A stretch of 64,000 nt of DNA from Rotaria sp. Silwood1 (GCA_905250075.1 CAJNOP010000120.1:186001-250000); one strand, 5' to 3'; positions 18,260-31,800 are shown, counted from the first letter of the stretch. Made by a program: numbers and translations. The notes: generated by a model not told the origin, from the sequence alone.

Positions 18260-19999
18260 ATGTCAAATACTAGTACAGATAATGTTATGTCAACAACGAC
18301 AACAACAATATCATCAATTGGAAATTCTATTCCACCTAATCATACACTTTATATTAATAATTTAAATGGAAAAATTAAAAAACAACAATTAAGAAAATCA
18401 CTTTATAATTTATTTATTTCATATGGACGTGTTATTGGTGTTATTGCTATGAAAGGTGTTAAAATGCGTGGACAAGCCTTTATTGTTTTTGATGATATTC
18501 AAAATTCTACAACTGCATTACGTTCATTACAAGGTGTAATGTTTTATGGTAAACAAATGCGTTTATCATATGCTAAACGTGATTCTGATGCAATACGATT
18601 TTCAAAAGAACAAATTGCTGAAAAGACAGCTGCATTAGCTGCAACTAGTCAACCAGAACCAAAACAACGTAAAGAAAAACCTCGTATACCACCACCACCA
18701 ACTCAACCACCACCGGATCGAGCACTTCATGAACAACATATAGGTAAGAATTTCAGATGTTGCCGACTAATTGTTCTTTTTTTTGCATTCAATCTGTTCG
18801 AGAATCGAATTTACTAGTTGAATAATTTGTTTTTTTATACGCCGATTCGCCGGCTAATAAATATTTTATCAAAGTAAATGTAGATGTAGGTTGGTGGTGT
18901 AATGCATTTGAAAGAAGTTTCACACCTTACATTCAAAGCGCATGAATATATGTACGTACTTCAACTAGGGATCTGCAAAATCGCTTTTAGTCCCGGCTTC
19001 GGTCTTTGACAATGGCTTCATTTCTAAAATCGAGCAACTTTTTTTACGATCTGTGCACTTATTAGATTCTGATAAGACTTAAATAAAGGAATGATCAAAG
19101 AATGAACGAATTAAATCTACGTATATAGTGTTGTGTTGGTTGTTTTATATGTATTCAAAAACCTGTGTAATTGAAAAATTCGGATTCTTGCAAACAGACT
19201 CGTAATCAGTAAAGACTTTTATAGAAATAGCAAATAAAAATATCTGATTTACAGATCTTTAATCGTGTGAAAATATATTGCATAAAAAACTTACCTGGAC
19301 CAGTATGAAAAATTTTAGTCCCGGTCCCGTAAAAAGTCAAATTTCAGTTCCGGTCCCGGGACCGGGACTACTTTGCAGTTCCCTAACATCAACAGAAGTA
19401 GATGAATGATTAGAATGGATGAAAAGCAAAATTTATAAATAAGTTGAATCAGTAGATACACATAAAAATATAACTCACACATGCGGTCTATGGTCGATAT
19501 GACAATATGAAAAAGAATTTCTATGTAAATTATATCTTCTTTTAGCATTGATGAATTCGGAAGAAGTCAATCGTGCAGCTAATGCTATTGCAGCAGCTGA
19601 AGCTGAATTACAAGAATTACCATTACGTGATCGTACACGTCGAATTCAATCGGTTATTGCTGCACAAACAACATTAGTCGGTACTGCTGTATCAATGATG
19701 ACAGAAATACAATCGAATTCAACACTTTTTATTACAAATTTACCTATTGAAACAACACACGAAGCATTAGAAGCGTTATTTCGTCAATTTCCTGGTTATC
19801 ATGATGTTCGACTTGTACCTGGACGTGAAGGAATTGCTTTTATTGATTTTGATAATGAAGCAGGTGCTGCTTCAGCTAAAGGTAAATTATTCTTTATTAT
19901 ATTGATTTCATTATTTTTTCTTCGTATTTTATAGATGCTCTCAACGGTTTTAAGATTTCGGCAACCAATGCAATATCCGTTAGTTTTGCCAAAAAGTAA
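18260..19999 (+). CDS. U1A/U2B''-type snRNP protein, tandem copy 2
   Basis: Second two-RRM protein of the same family, starting 129 nt after copy 1. Exons 18260-18743, 19546-19881 and 19935-19999 give 294 aa. RRM1: LYINNL and RGQAFIVF, with the U1A-like opening PPNHTLYINNL. RRM2: STLFITNL and GREGIAFIDF, ending SFAKK. The proline linker of copy 1 is replaced by a shorter PPPPTQPPP segment and an Ala/Glu-rich helix-like stretch. RRM1 is diverged (KRDSD instead of KTDSD), so RNA specificity may differ. The 802-nt first intron carries a hAT-like MITE. The ATG directly follows TTCTAG (18259), a 0-nt leader, so trans-splicing is likely. I joined the last two exons to this gene because together they restore the missing RRM2. 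Confidence 0.85.
18966..19385. mobile_element. hAT-like MITE in the intron of the second U1A gene
   Basis: 420-bp element with terminal inverted repeats TAGGGATCTGCAAA (left) and TTTGCAGTTCCCTA (right), followed inwards by AGTCCCGG on both sides. It is flanked by 8-bp near-identical duplications, ACTTCAAC (18958-18965) and ACATCAAC (19386-19393). An 8-bp target duplication and a TAGGG terminus fit hAT transposons. No transposase frame remains. The right end carries a nested GGTCCCGGGACC palindrome. Confidence 0.8.
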
Positions 20000-20265
20000 C
20001 CAATGAGATTTTGCAAGATGATGTGGTTCCTTTTTTTTTTTATTCTATGTGAAGCTTTGATAGAACCGAAGTGTTTCTTTTGTTGTTGTTGTGTTATTTT
20101 TTAAAAATAAAAAAAAAAAGCCAAGGTCGTTTTGAAAGAGCGCCTAAAACTGACATTGAACGGATACAAATACACAAAATAATATTCACATACTAAGTAT
20201 AAGATTTTTATTATTAGAGATAATATTTACATTTTAGATTATTTTATTAATTTATTTCATATTCA

Positions 20266-20702
20266 ATGAATACATTAGAAAGTCAAAATGATCGACAATC
20301 AGAAGAATTAGCTGCCAAAGTCTCTCGACTTAAACATGTTTGTTACTTATTAATTAAATTTTTTTTTTTTTTTTGTTCAACAATAAAATATTCTACTTAT
20401 TGCTTTTTTGTTTTAAAGATTGCATTCGATATTGAAAAAGAAACAAAAGAACATAATCATTTTCTTCAATCCATGGTAAATTGAAATATCATTTATTTCA
20501 ATAAATAATATTGATTTATTTTTCATTATAGTATTTTGATTTTGAAAAAGCACGTAGTTTTCTCGGTGGTACTTCTCGTCATGTGACTTATGTTTTGTCT
20601 AGTGGACGAGGTGATCGTCGATTAATGTGTTATGTTATTGGTGCAATTGTTCTTGCTTTCTTTTTTCTCTATTATACTGTCAGTTCATTTCGAAATAAGT
20701 AA
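20266..20702 (+). CDS. BET1L: BET1-like Golgi SNARE (GS15/BET1L)
   Basis: Tail-anchored Qc-SNARE for ER-Golgi and intra-Golgi vesicle fusion. Exons 20266-20337, 20419-20475 and 20532-20702 give 99 aa (human BET1L about 111). The SNARE helix includes ELAAKVSRLK and IAFDIEKETKEHN, which align with human BET1L SLASKVTRLK and LALDIDRDAEDQN. A short loop follows, then a C-terminal membrane anchor (VIGAIVLAFFFLYY). An acceptor TTTTAG ends 28 nt before the ATG. 266 nt after the previous gene, same strand. AATAAA near 20809. Confidence 0.85.
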
Positions 20703-20865
20703 TATTCTATATATATACTGTGTGAAAATAACTCTTTTATTAACAAAAAAAAATCAAATTTTGTTTTTTTTAAAAACATATCTGCTTATTTAATACTTTG
20801 TTATTCAAAATAAATTATAATTTATATGCATATATAAATAGATCTAATATTCAGGGTTTTTAGAT

Positions 20866-23637
20866 ATGAATCTTTTACGTCGTCCTCTCCGTCCACGTCT
20901 TCGTCCATTATTACTTAGTGATATAACAATAGATGGACAAAGTGAACCTTTGTCACCACTTTCATCAATATCAAGTTCAACAAGTAATTCAGCTCCATCA
21001 TCACGACCATCAAGTGATACACGATCACCACGTTATTTACCACCATTAGTTGAAGAAGCTAGTCATCATGCTAGTCTTGTTACACCATTTCAAAGTGAAC
21101 AACCAACACTTGTTGATCATTTAACTGTTGCAATGAATGATGATGAACAAAAAGACGATGACGACGACGTTGATGATGATGATGATGCTAAGAACAAAAA
21201 AATTTCACGATTAAAAAAATCTAAAAAATTTTTAGCACCACTTAAACCACGTGAATATTCACAATTTAGTGCATTACATCATGCAGTAAGAACATCAAAA
21301 TCACGAACACTTAATCGATCACCAAAATTTAAAGGACCACCAGGTTTACCAATTAGACGAACACGTACATTTCATGATATTAAATCACGTTATACACAAA
21401 TAACAGATGATGATACTTATACGATTATTAATCAATTTACATTTAATGATTTTATTCTTCATTCATCAATATCAAAAACACATCCATATGAAGAATGTAC
21501 ATTAGAAAAAGCTATTTTATCAAAATATACTTATAAACAAATATGTGAAATGATTGCTGAACGTGTTTGGTCCGAACGTGGTGAAAGTGGAAAAGTAAAT
21601 AAAACCAAAAAATAAAAAATAAAAACTTGTTTTAATTTTTGTTTTCAAAATCTAAATAATTTTATTATTTAGATTCATGTACAAACACTTGTACCTAATA
21701 TTGAACCATTTCAAAGTCGAGTACCTATGCATCAAATTGTAACTGAAATGGCTCTTGTTCTTCGACAACATATGTCACAAATACTTGGTAAGAGAAGAAC
21801 AAAATCTAAGAAATCTATTTATCATTTTTATTTAGGTTCACAACTTAAAATGAATATAAGAGCATTACCAAGTTGGCGTCAAAAAGAAGGTGCTCATACA
21901 GAGATTCTTCTTTATGAAATTGAAAACCGAGAAGAATCACAAAATGATGAAAAAACTTTATCAAAAGAAAGTAATAATAATATGAAAATACATAAAAATT
22001 TGTTGATCGTTTGTTTTTTATTTTTAAATATAATATAGATTCACTTGAACTCAAACGTGATACAGGCGCTGAAATAGCTGTTCTTGATAGTTTATTAAAA
22101 AATGGTACTCATTTAGATTTACGTGCTTTTACACTTGAACATTTACCAGATATTTCACTTATGTTTACAACATTACTTGCTATTGATCTATCATATAATT
22201 GTTTACGCGTAAGATTTTTTTTTGTTTTTTTTTATTTTGTTAGTTTATTAATTAATTGAAATTTTCCATGAAAACAAAGAGAAAATGAAACAAAATTTTT
22301 GATATTTTGTTTTTTAAAGACTGCACCAAAAGAATTATTCGAATGTACGAAACTTGAACATCTTTATTTACGTCATAATCCAATCTCATCAATTTCATCA
22401 GGAATGAATAATCTCAAAACACTTGTTTTTCTTGATATGTCATTTTGTGAATTACATGGTTCACTACCTGACAGGTATACGATTATTATTTACAAACAAA
22501 TCAATTAAACAAAATTTTTTTTTTTAAATAGTTTATTTAGTTTAATTAATCTTCGTCATTTGGATATATCATATAATCGTTTAACAAATATTCCAAGTGG
22601 AATATCAAATTTAAAGTATGTATCGGATGACCTATAAATAGTGAGCGTCTCCGTATTTCTGTTCAACTCTTAGATCTTGATCGTTTTTCTTAACAAAAAT
22701 TCGATTAGAACTTTAAAATGTGTATATTCTTTCTCTTTTATTTTGTTATCATTCATATATTCAGATAGAATGATTTTGTCAGTATTGAACGTTAGCTTAT
22801 GTTTCTATGTGTTGAGTATTCTTTTTATTACAATTTTTCTTCAGATCTTCATAGAAGAAATGGAACGGCTTGATTTTTCGTAGAGAATTTGAGAACGTCT
22901 CTCTTTTTTTTTTTTTTGAAAAACAATTATGTCTAAGAATTGAATAAGAAAAAACAAAATTCTAGTTAAAATACTAAGAAGTTTATTATTTATGAATCAT
23001 TCGAGATATTATTTTTAATTTTTATTAATATTAGAAATCTTCGACAATTAGTTTGTGATGGAAATGAAATTACTTGTTTACCATCAAGTATGATTTGTAT
23101 GGAAAATCTTCGATTAATTACAGCAAAAAATACATGGCTTTTACCACAATTAGCTAAAGATGAATGTACAACAAAACCTCAAGTAATCATATATGTGATA
23201 AAAAAAAAAAAAATTTTATATTTATTTGTTTGATAGAAATTACTTGAATTACTTACTGTTCGGTTTAGTAAATATCAATGGAAACATTTTATACATAAAC
23301 TTCCTGATTCATCAAAAACATTATTATTTAAGTATGTTATATAGTTCTATAAAAAAAGAATTCAAGAAGACTTTTTTTCATATTTTCGTTTTTTTTTATT
23401 AGTGCTCAATTATGTGATTCTTGTTCGGGTTTACGAGTTTCAAATGGTTATCGTACAATTATAATATGTCAAAATTTATTTGGTATTAAATTCTTACCTA
23501 TACTCTTTATTAGTTGTACACCTGAATGTATACAAAAATTACTTGTTGATGAAAATGATCGTACTCATATTCTATCTAAAAATTCTTTTATTATTAATGA
23601 TAAATTTATTTCTAAACTCAAAAAGCGTCAAATGTGA
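20866..23637 (+). CDS. Leucine-rich-repeat protein, possibly LRRC63-like
   Basis: Nine exons: 20866-21594, 21673-21787, 21836-21970, 22039-22208, 22320-22474, 22532-22615, 23035-23182, 23237-23331, 23403-23637, giving 621 aa. The N-terminal ~240 residues are basic and Ser/Pro-rich with an acidic Asp run (about residues 90-107). A helical middle follows. Five or so leucine-rich repeats are seen, with motifs LLAIDLSYNCL, LEHLYLRHNPI, LVFLDMSFCEL, LRHLDISYNRL and LRQLVCDGNEI. The C-terminus contains two CxxC-like pairs (CDSC and later Cys). No signal peptide or membrane segment, so probably cytosolic. The overall plan resembles the poorly studied LRRC63, but I am not sure. The ATG is 2 nt after a TTTTTAG acceptor. 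163 nt after BET1L. Confidence 0.8.
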
Positions 23638-23746
23638 TAATGAATTTTTTTTTTACTTTTTTTTTTTAAATTTTTTTCACCAATTATAACAGTAAATATA
23701 TATATATACATATAATCTCACAAAATTTTTTTTTTAGATAAATAAA

Positions 23747-24197
23747 ATGAAGTTAATAACACATAATATGCTTACATCAAATATTCTTAAAGGAGTAACA
23801 AAAGGTTTTCCATTAAAAATTAAAGCTGATAAAGTAGAACATATATCTGTGGATTATAATCGTGATTTTGTAGCTCGTATTATACCACGTATTGAATATG
23901 ATGCATTACGAGCAGCTGTTAATGATGTAAGTTTTTTATATTGTTCAATTTTGTTGTTTTTTTCGTAAATTATTTTTTTTTGTTTTTTTTTTTTTGTAGC
24001 TTGGTTTGAATGAATCATTACCAGAGACAATATCAGAAAATTTGCAACAAGATGATGAATTTCTTAAGATAATGCATAGAGTTTTACTTGAATATGAAGT
24101 TGAAGAAGGTGAACTTATTTGTCCGGAAACTGGTAGAAAATTTCCAATTTCAAAAGGTATTCCGAATATGTTATTACAAGAAACTGAAGTATCTTAA
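23747..24197 (+). CDS. TRMT112: TRMT112, methyltransferase activator subunit
   Basis: Small zinc-binding partner that activates several methyltransferases acting on tRNA, rRNA and the translation release factor eRF1. Exons 23747-23926 and 24000-24197 give 125 aa, the same as the human protein. Diagnostic blocks: MKLITHNML start, FVARIIPRIE, and the C-terminal zinc-binding Trm112 part with CPETGRKFPISKGIPNMLL. The usual second-half zinc ligands are partly absent, as in other animal orthologues. Only 109 nt after the LRR gene, with a TTTTTAG acceptor 9 nt before the ATG. AATAAA near 24244. Confidence 0.96.
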
Positions 24198-24440
24198 ATA
24201 ATTACTTTGTTGTAATTATTATTGTATTTGTTTTTGTTGATCAAATAAAAATAAAAGACAACTAAATAGTGTTTTGTTTTTTTTTTTATTCATTATAAAT
24301 AATAAGATGCAACTTTGCAATAATCAACATTTCTATATAGTCTCAAACAAAATCAAGCATTAATAAAATCGAAAAACATTTTGTTGTTGTTTTCTTTTCA
24401 AATTATTTTAAAGTTTATATTTATTATAGATTAAATTCTC

Positions 24441-25860
24441 ATGGGTATGGGTCGACATTTATTGAATGATAATCAATCAGATAGACCACATTCACAAAAA
24501 TCTCAATCAAAAAATATTAATAAAAATAATCGATTATATTCATTTGAAATGATACCTGAATATCTTCAATCAAATCCATTTATTCGAACAGGTTATAGAC
24601 ATGGTTTAACTTTTAAAGATTGTTTAATTAGGTAATTATTATTTTTTGTAAATTTTTACAAAGAATTTTAGTTTTTATATTATAATAGTTTATTTTATTT
24701 AAATAATGAATCTGTGAATGTTTGGTCACACACATTTGGTGCTATTCTTTTTATATATTTTTTCTTTCGTGATATTTATATGGGTAAAGCTTTACCATTA
24801 TTGATATCATCAACTGATTATTATATTATATTATTTTATACTATTTCTGTTATCGTAAGTTTTGTTTATATTTCTTTTTTTTGTGAAATACTATCTTAAA
24901 AGAGTGTTGAAGTATAGAACTAGAAATATGAATCTTCTTCATTGCCTTCATAGACATTACTATGGAAACATCACAGATCGTATATGAATGATGTCTCGTT
25001 ATCATATATGATCTACTTTCTTATTGCACTTCTGAAGGATTAAATAAAATGATAGTAAAGAAATCTATCGCAAAATAAATAGAATAAAATAGTTTTTCTG
25101 TATTTAGCATGAACAACTACATTGTGTTTCATATTTTAATCTCATAGAAATTGTGTTAATAGTTTTTCTAAATGATTTTATTCTTTAAATTGATAAACAT
25201 AGATATGTATGGTATGTTCTATCGCTTTTCATCTTTTTGGTTGTATGTCATCACGAGCATTTGCTGATTTTCTTAAATTAGATTTATGTGGTATTGGATT
25301 TGGTATTCTTGGTTGTTATTTATGTGGTCTTCATCTTGCATTTGAATGTTATCGTACATGGAGAATACGATATGAAACAATTATTATAGGTATAATGTTT
25401 ATTGCTGTTATTTATTATATACATGGAGTAAAACAATATATAACACGAAATATTCATGTAACTTTATTTGTAATCATATCACTTCTTGGTTTATTACCAG
25501 CTTCACATTGGTATTATCTTCATGGTGGTTGGTCAAATTATCATGTACAATATTTTTTTCCGAAATTATTTATACTTTATGGAATATTAGCTATTGGTGC
25601 ATTGACTTATTTGACAAAATTTCCTGAAAGATTTTTTCCAGGTATTATTTCAATTTTGATATGAATATTTTTATTATAATATTTGAGAAAAAAAAATATA
25701 TATATATACTGTGTTTTTTAATTTAGGATATTTTGATATTTTATTAGCAAGTCATCAAATTTGGCATTTTTCAGTATTAGCTGCATTTATTTGGTGGTAT
25801 CAAAATGGTATCGAATTATTACAGTATTATATAACCCATCCCTGTAATGCTCAATTTTAA
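24441..25860 (+). CDS. PAQR3: PAQR-family membrane receptor, PAQR3-like
   Basis: Seven-pass protein of the progestin and adipoQ receptor family. PAQR3 sits in the Golgi and tethers Raf kinase. Exons 24441-24631, 24689-24854, 25203-25641 and 25727-25860 give 309 aa (human PAQR3 about 311). Family motifs: NESVNVWSH after the first cytosolic part, CSIAFHLFGC (the conserved Ser and His of the putative hydrolase-like site), LDLCGIGFGILGCY (Asp), and near the end FPERFFPG plus SHQIWH (two His). PAQR3-like features include YSFEMIPEYL and NPFIRTGYR at the N-terminus. Last gene of the packed + strand cluster, 243 nt after TRMT112. A TTATAG acceptor ends 11 nt before the ATG. Confidence 0.9.
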
Positions 25861-28800
25861 TGAAATAGAAGATTTTAATATTTTTCTTTTTTTTTTTACT
25901 TTACTTTTGAAAAATTTCATAAGTCTTACACTGTTTTTATTTACTACTATACGTTTTATTTTATGCATTTAGTTATATTTACTAAAAATGTCTCTTTTTT
26001 TTTTTAATTTTATTGATAAGTTTGTGCTGTGATAAATAAATTTCTAATACACTGATAATTTCGAAATTTGTGATAAGAAAGAAAGGTTTAATTTGAATTT
26101 GATGTATTTTTCATTAGAAAAATAAAAATATGTATAATTAGTCTGTCTAGCTAAAAAGAAAAGGATTATGCTTGATCAAAGTCGAGCAGAAAACTTCTTA
26201 AACACGAAACAATCGAACTTATGCATTCAAAAAAAATTTTTTTTTTAACCTTTTCATATATTCTACATAGATAGACGTCATTTATTTTGAATAATAATGC
26301 TAATGAATGATAGTCGTCAGCTAAAATCAAGCATCTTTTGTACGAGAATGGATCTTGTTATTTTTTTATCATATTTTGAATTCTAATACATCATTTTGAA
26401 AAATAGAAGATCATAGAACAGTGCTATTGAAATTTGAGTGACAATTTGACGTTAATGGATCATCTTTCTTTTGTTGTCAAAGCTGTAAAAACTCTGCCTT
26501 GTTAATGAATCTCAAAATGTTACTGATTGTGTTAATGTAATGCTTTAAATGATAACTCTTTTTCGGGAACAAACTTTCAAACAATAAATTTAACTATCAT
26601 AAGATCTATTATCATAGCTTCAAACACAAATGAAATGAAATGTTTAGCTAAACTAAAACTCTCTTATACTTTGCTGTAATGTAAGTTTCAGCTTCGTTTT
26701 CAAATCAAATTACTAAGTTATGACAATCCAAAGGTAAAAAAGAAACTGGATGATCGTGTTAATTGTGAACATGTTGTACTCAATATACTTTAATAAACAA
26801 AAGAAAATCAGTTAATATCCTATATATTATTTCATGTTATTAGACATAACTATTTCAGATATAAAATTATCAAAAAATACTAATTATTTTCTATGGAAGC
26901 AATTTATTTATTGTCGAAAATAATCATAAATGAATAAAATAAAATAATTCAATATTGAATTGGCAAATGGTAAATAATTCACACATATGCATCTGCTTAA
27001 TTGCATGGATATGAAAATGTCAATGCATGATGTTTGTTGAAGAGTTAAATAATAAATTTATTATGATATATTGAACAAAAAAATTAGAAAATATGACAGA
27101 ATAAATATTTTATTTCCATGTCAAAAGCAGATTCTTCTACTAAGTTTTATTAAAATATCTAAAAACGAATACAATAATTAATTCAGAAAATGATCACTGA
27201 ATTTCGAAATGATAACAATAATATGATCAATATTTTATTCTTACATAATCATTCTAATAGATAAATAAAATAAACAATTATAGATATAAACAGAATAAAA
27301 ATTTCAACAAAATCTATATTGATAAAAGCAAAGAAATAGGCACGAATGTGAGACTCAATGAAATCGTATTTATTATCTTAAAGAAAATTTTATTTAAGTT
27401 GCTTCAAACTATTTAATTTTGCCCTATTTATTAAAAAAAATTGCTGTGTTATTTCGCTCTGTTCTTTGTTAGAAGTTCGTAAATTCTCACAATGCTACAA
27501 AAACTGATGTATATCTATCAAAAACAATATTACCATAATCTTCTATCGTGCGGATAGATTTACGATATATTATATGCATTCAGAAACTATGAAAGCTTAA
27601 AAATTCAAATAAGAATATAAATAGAATTGTTGTTTTTTTGGTTCTATCTAGCTCATCATTTTATTGAAGTTTTAAATAATTATTAAACATTTTCATACAA
27701 TTGAATAAAGTAAATCATATCACAAAAGAGAAGGTAGATGCTTCGATGTGATTAGATAGTTTTGTTCCTTTTAAACACATAATTCAACGATTGATGTTTT
27801 TTACATATGAATTTATGTACATAAAATAAACATATTATTAAAAGTTATGATGAGATGCTATGAAATCTTTACTGTTACCTCAACTTTTTTGTTATCTTCA
27901 TCACAACATATAGACAATCATTTGAAAGTTTTAATCTATACACTAGCATAAGATTCACCTGACCAAGTAAAGCTCTATTTGAGTATAACGAAACTTTAAT
28001 ATTCTTATTCAGATGAGACTGAACCTAATATTTCCGAATTTGGGTAAAGCTCAGCTCTTACCCACCCTCCACACTTCATCACCAACGACTAGGAAAAGTT
28101 AATAATCCTTATATAGATTAAAATTTCGATAGATACCAACATCTAAAACGTTCCTTTCATATCCTTTTCATACAAATAGTTGCTTTTTAAAATTATACAT
28201 AGATGTAATTACATGTGAATTTCTTTAATGTAATAAATCTCTGAAGATTTTGCAAGTTTGAAGATAAGAAAAGAATTCTATGACTCATAGAATTAAGACA
28301 TAAGAATTCATTAAACTATAAAATAAAATGCTTGTTAGCTATTATGTAGTTTATATTCGTCAGGTAAGAAAACACTAAATGTACTCAATGTAAGTGCAAC
28401 TTGATGTATCCATCATATCGAATTTTTCAAAAATTTCATAGAAAGAAAAAAAAAATCTTAGAATAAATTACGTTGTTTAAGAATTGAATAATGATATAAA
28501 TTGTTGAAGTAGAAAGAAAACTATCCTATAAAAATATCTTTTCTTTACTGAAGATCTTGAAAAAACTTTTGTTGATTGTCTCAATTAAATTTAATATTTT
28601 CTAAATTTATGACAAGAAAATTGATTGGTTGGTAATTCTTTATTTCACAGAAAAATAAGTTTTATTGCAAAATTAAAAGTAATCAAAATTGATGAAATTT
28701 TAATTTGTATCACATTGTCTGAATTTAAGGAAGAACTTTCTTTTATATAACTCTACTAAGATATTAAGTCAGTATGACTAGTCATCAATCACGCACTCAT

Positions 28801-31800
28801 GAGTTGGGTTCCAACTCATCAGTAAACATAGCTAAATCAGATGGAATGTTTCTTAGTATCGCTAACATAAAAATTTGTATAGAAGAAATCGAAATCAACA
28901 AGATCTTTGGAACATATATCTATTGATTGTGTAATTTAATGTAATGTTCGTATGCAATTTCTAAAAATATTGTGTTACAAACATTCGTTAATATTCGAAA
29001 ATTCCGATAGTTTTAGATTGGGGTGGGGGAACATTTTATATATGCGACTTAATTAAAAGCATTTATTAAGTGTTAAGGTTTTTTGATTTAATACTTCATT
29101 CATTAATATTAAGTGATTGACGTCAAGAAAGTACTATGAATAGTTTATATAACTCTTTAAAATCGACGTATAGGTGGTTTCTATAAGTTTTGAGGACTAT
29201 CAAGTGATGTTACTTAGGCTAGGAGAGGAAAATTACGATTATCTGACAGTGATGTCATCAAGTGACTTGTAATAGATCCGTTATAAGTTGCCTAGTAAAG
29301 TAACTATTGGTTAACTTGAATTCTGTTCCTCATATTAATGAATTAAATGTGAAAGAGAAAAACTTGACACTCTATAGTAAATGTTTAGTGATAAATTAAA
29401 GTTTAGTTTTAAATTAAGGCAGATAGTTTATTCCTGCTGTAGATTATTGAACGCTTTTGTATTGTTTTTATTCATAAATATACATATATTTTGATATATT
29501 TGAAATTAGCGTTGAGTTCTCTCAACAAAAGAAAATATTTAGTTTCACTCAACTTCAACTTGGGCTTTTCTTAGAACTTTCTTCGATCAAAAAACCTTTT
29601 AACTTGAATTCTAATAGAAAAGACATTATCGGATGCAGAATCCAACACCGATAACAAATATTTGGTTACTTTTGGTTTCCTTTTTTTCTACTTTCATTCT
29701 AATCCAAATCATGAATTTTCAGAACAGAAGATGAAACTCCTTAGCAAATGATATTTTTAATTTGTTATTCAGTGTTGTTATATTTATTCAGAAACGACTT
29801 GATATGTTGAAAATTGAACAACTTTTATATTGCATGTTCATCTGTATGTTGGTTTGTTTTGTAGTAAAATGCTAAACTCTTGTCTAGTGAAAATTTTTTG
29901 GATTTTAACCGAATATTTATGTAATAAAATCAAAATTATAATCTACTCAGTAGGTGTTGACCATTCGACTAAAAAAAAACATTTTTTCAAATTTTATTTT
30001 TAAATTCTGTAACGGTCAGCAACTTTTGAATAGCTCAGCTCTAGGTAAAGAAAAATCAACAAGATTTCTAGTGATAGTAGGTCTCTATCTATGATAAAAG
30101 TTTTAGAATATTTGATTTTGTCATTGAAAACATAAAGATGTTGCAACATAAAATGAAATTCTCTAATGCTTGGTCATGTCGATATATCATCTATGATGAC
30201 TAGATTTACTATTTTTTATTTGAGATAAAAGCACCTTTTAAAAGCACGAGTGTGGATATCAAAAATTACAGAAGTTTTTTGTCTTATTCAGTGCAAATGC
30301 TTACGTGCAGAAAAAAAAGAAAAGCAAAGTTTTATTTTTACTTTGGAAGATACAAAAGAAGTAAGGAAAGAAAAACACGTGAAGCGTTCTCTAGTTGCAT
30401 ATCAAGATAAAAATTCACGTTTTTTTTTAACTATGTCAATTTTAATTCATTCAGATTACTGCACGAGAGATCGGCATTTCAACCCGTGAAATTTTTAGCC
30501 CTGGTCGAAATCCCTTTAGGCCTTTCGATCACTCCTTAACATCAAGATACTGCATTGATAAGCAGAAAGACATAGTGCTCCACGATATGACGCAGTGCTA
30601 AGCAGGATAACACAATGCTCAGCAAAATGGCGTAGTACTCAGCAAGACAACATCATGTAGATATGACTCTCTCTCTTTGACCCTAACCTATATCCACTCT
30701 ATGTCGTTCGGCTGAGTGCTACGCCATCTTGTGAATACTATGTCGTCCTGTTCAGCACTACGATGCCTAGCAACTCATTAAAAAAATTAGATTTTTTTAA
30801 GGAATACTCAGGGCCGTTTAAAGAGATGTTGACAGTTCCGTGTGCTGAAATTTTTGCAACTTTACTCTACTAGCATTTGACTAAGCTTTAATCGATTGTC
30901 AGATTGATCGAATGTAATTAAAAAATGATCTGTCAGTTACTTAAATCGATTTGTTCTATCTATGAAAACTAATCGATGATTAACATTCATCAATATCTAT
31001 TGTTCATTATCATCAGTTTCACGTTTTATCACTAAATTTTTTGACAATTAATATGATATAAAGTCAGTTCGAATGACTTAAACTCGTCTTCATACTTAAT
31101 GATTGTGATTCATCTGTAATCAAATTAATTTCAATTTAAATAGACTAGAAACAATCTATATGTAAGTTTGTCTATTTTGATTTCGTTTTTACGCGCTTTA
31201 AACAAGATGCATTGTAAATTTTTGAATAAATTGGATTAAAAAAAAAGCTTTTTTTGAGGCTTCTAGATTAGTGTTGTAACAAGCAGTAAATTTCAACATT
31301 ACTGTCTTTGCTGTTCTCTATATAATCATATTAAAGAGATCGACTAGCATAAGTGTACGTTATCTTTGTTGTTTTGTTTTTGTCATTTTCTTCTTCTTCT
31401 TTTTTTTTTCTTCTGACCTTATTGAATATAAAAAAATGAAACCTATCATATTTGTGAATCTACTATGAGATCTCATACTAAAGAAACAATGATCCTATTG
31501 AATGTATGACATATTTTTTTTATGGCTGATTTTGAAATTACTGTAGTTAAAAAAACAGGGTACTGATTCAATAAATATAGATATGAGAAGGCGAGCTTGA
31601 CACGTATGATAAATATTACCTTGAATTACCTTTTATGGTAGCTAGAGAGAAAAGAAGAAGAAAAAAAAAAGTACGACTTAAAAATTGTTGTTTTCATTCT
31701 TGTTAGAGATCAACATTGTTAAAGAGAAAAAGAAAAATGATAAATGAGTCATAGGTGAGAATAAAAAAGGATAATAACATTTGTTCGACATGGTATTTTT

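Noticed and set aside
19546-19999. Possible separate single-RRM gene
   Set aside because: Its RRM2-type sequence, correct phase and acceptor complete the upstream RRM1-only exon, so it is best read as the 3' part of U1A copy 2.
29200-29320. Weak inverted match GTTACTTAGGC / GCCTAGTAAAGTAAC
   Set aside because: Too short and gapped to separate from chance in AT-rich DNA.
30250-30489. 79-codon Lys/Glu-rich frame in the gene-poor region
   Set aside because: Composition-driven frame with no recognisable domain or flanking exons.
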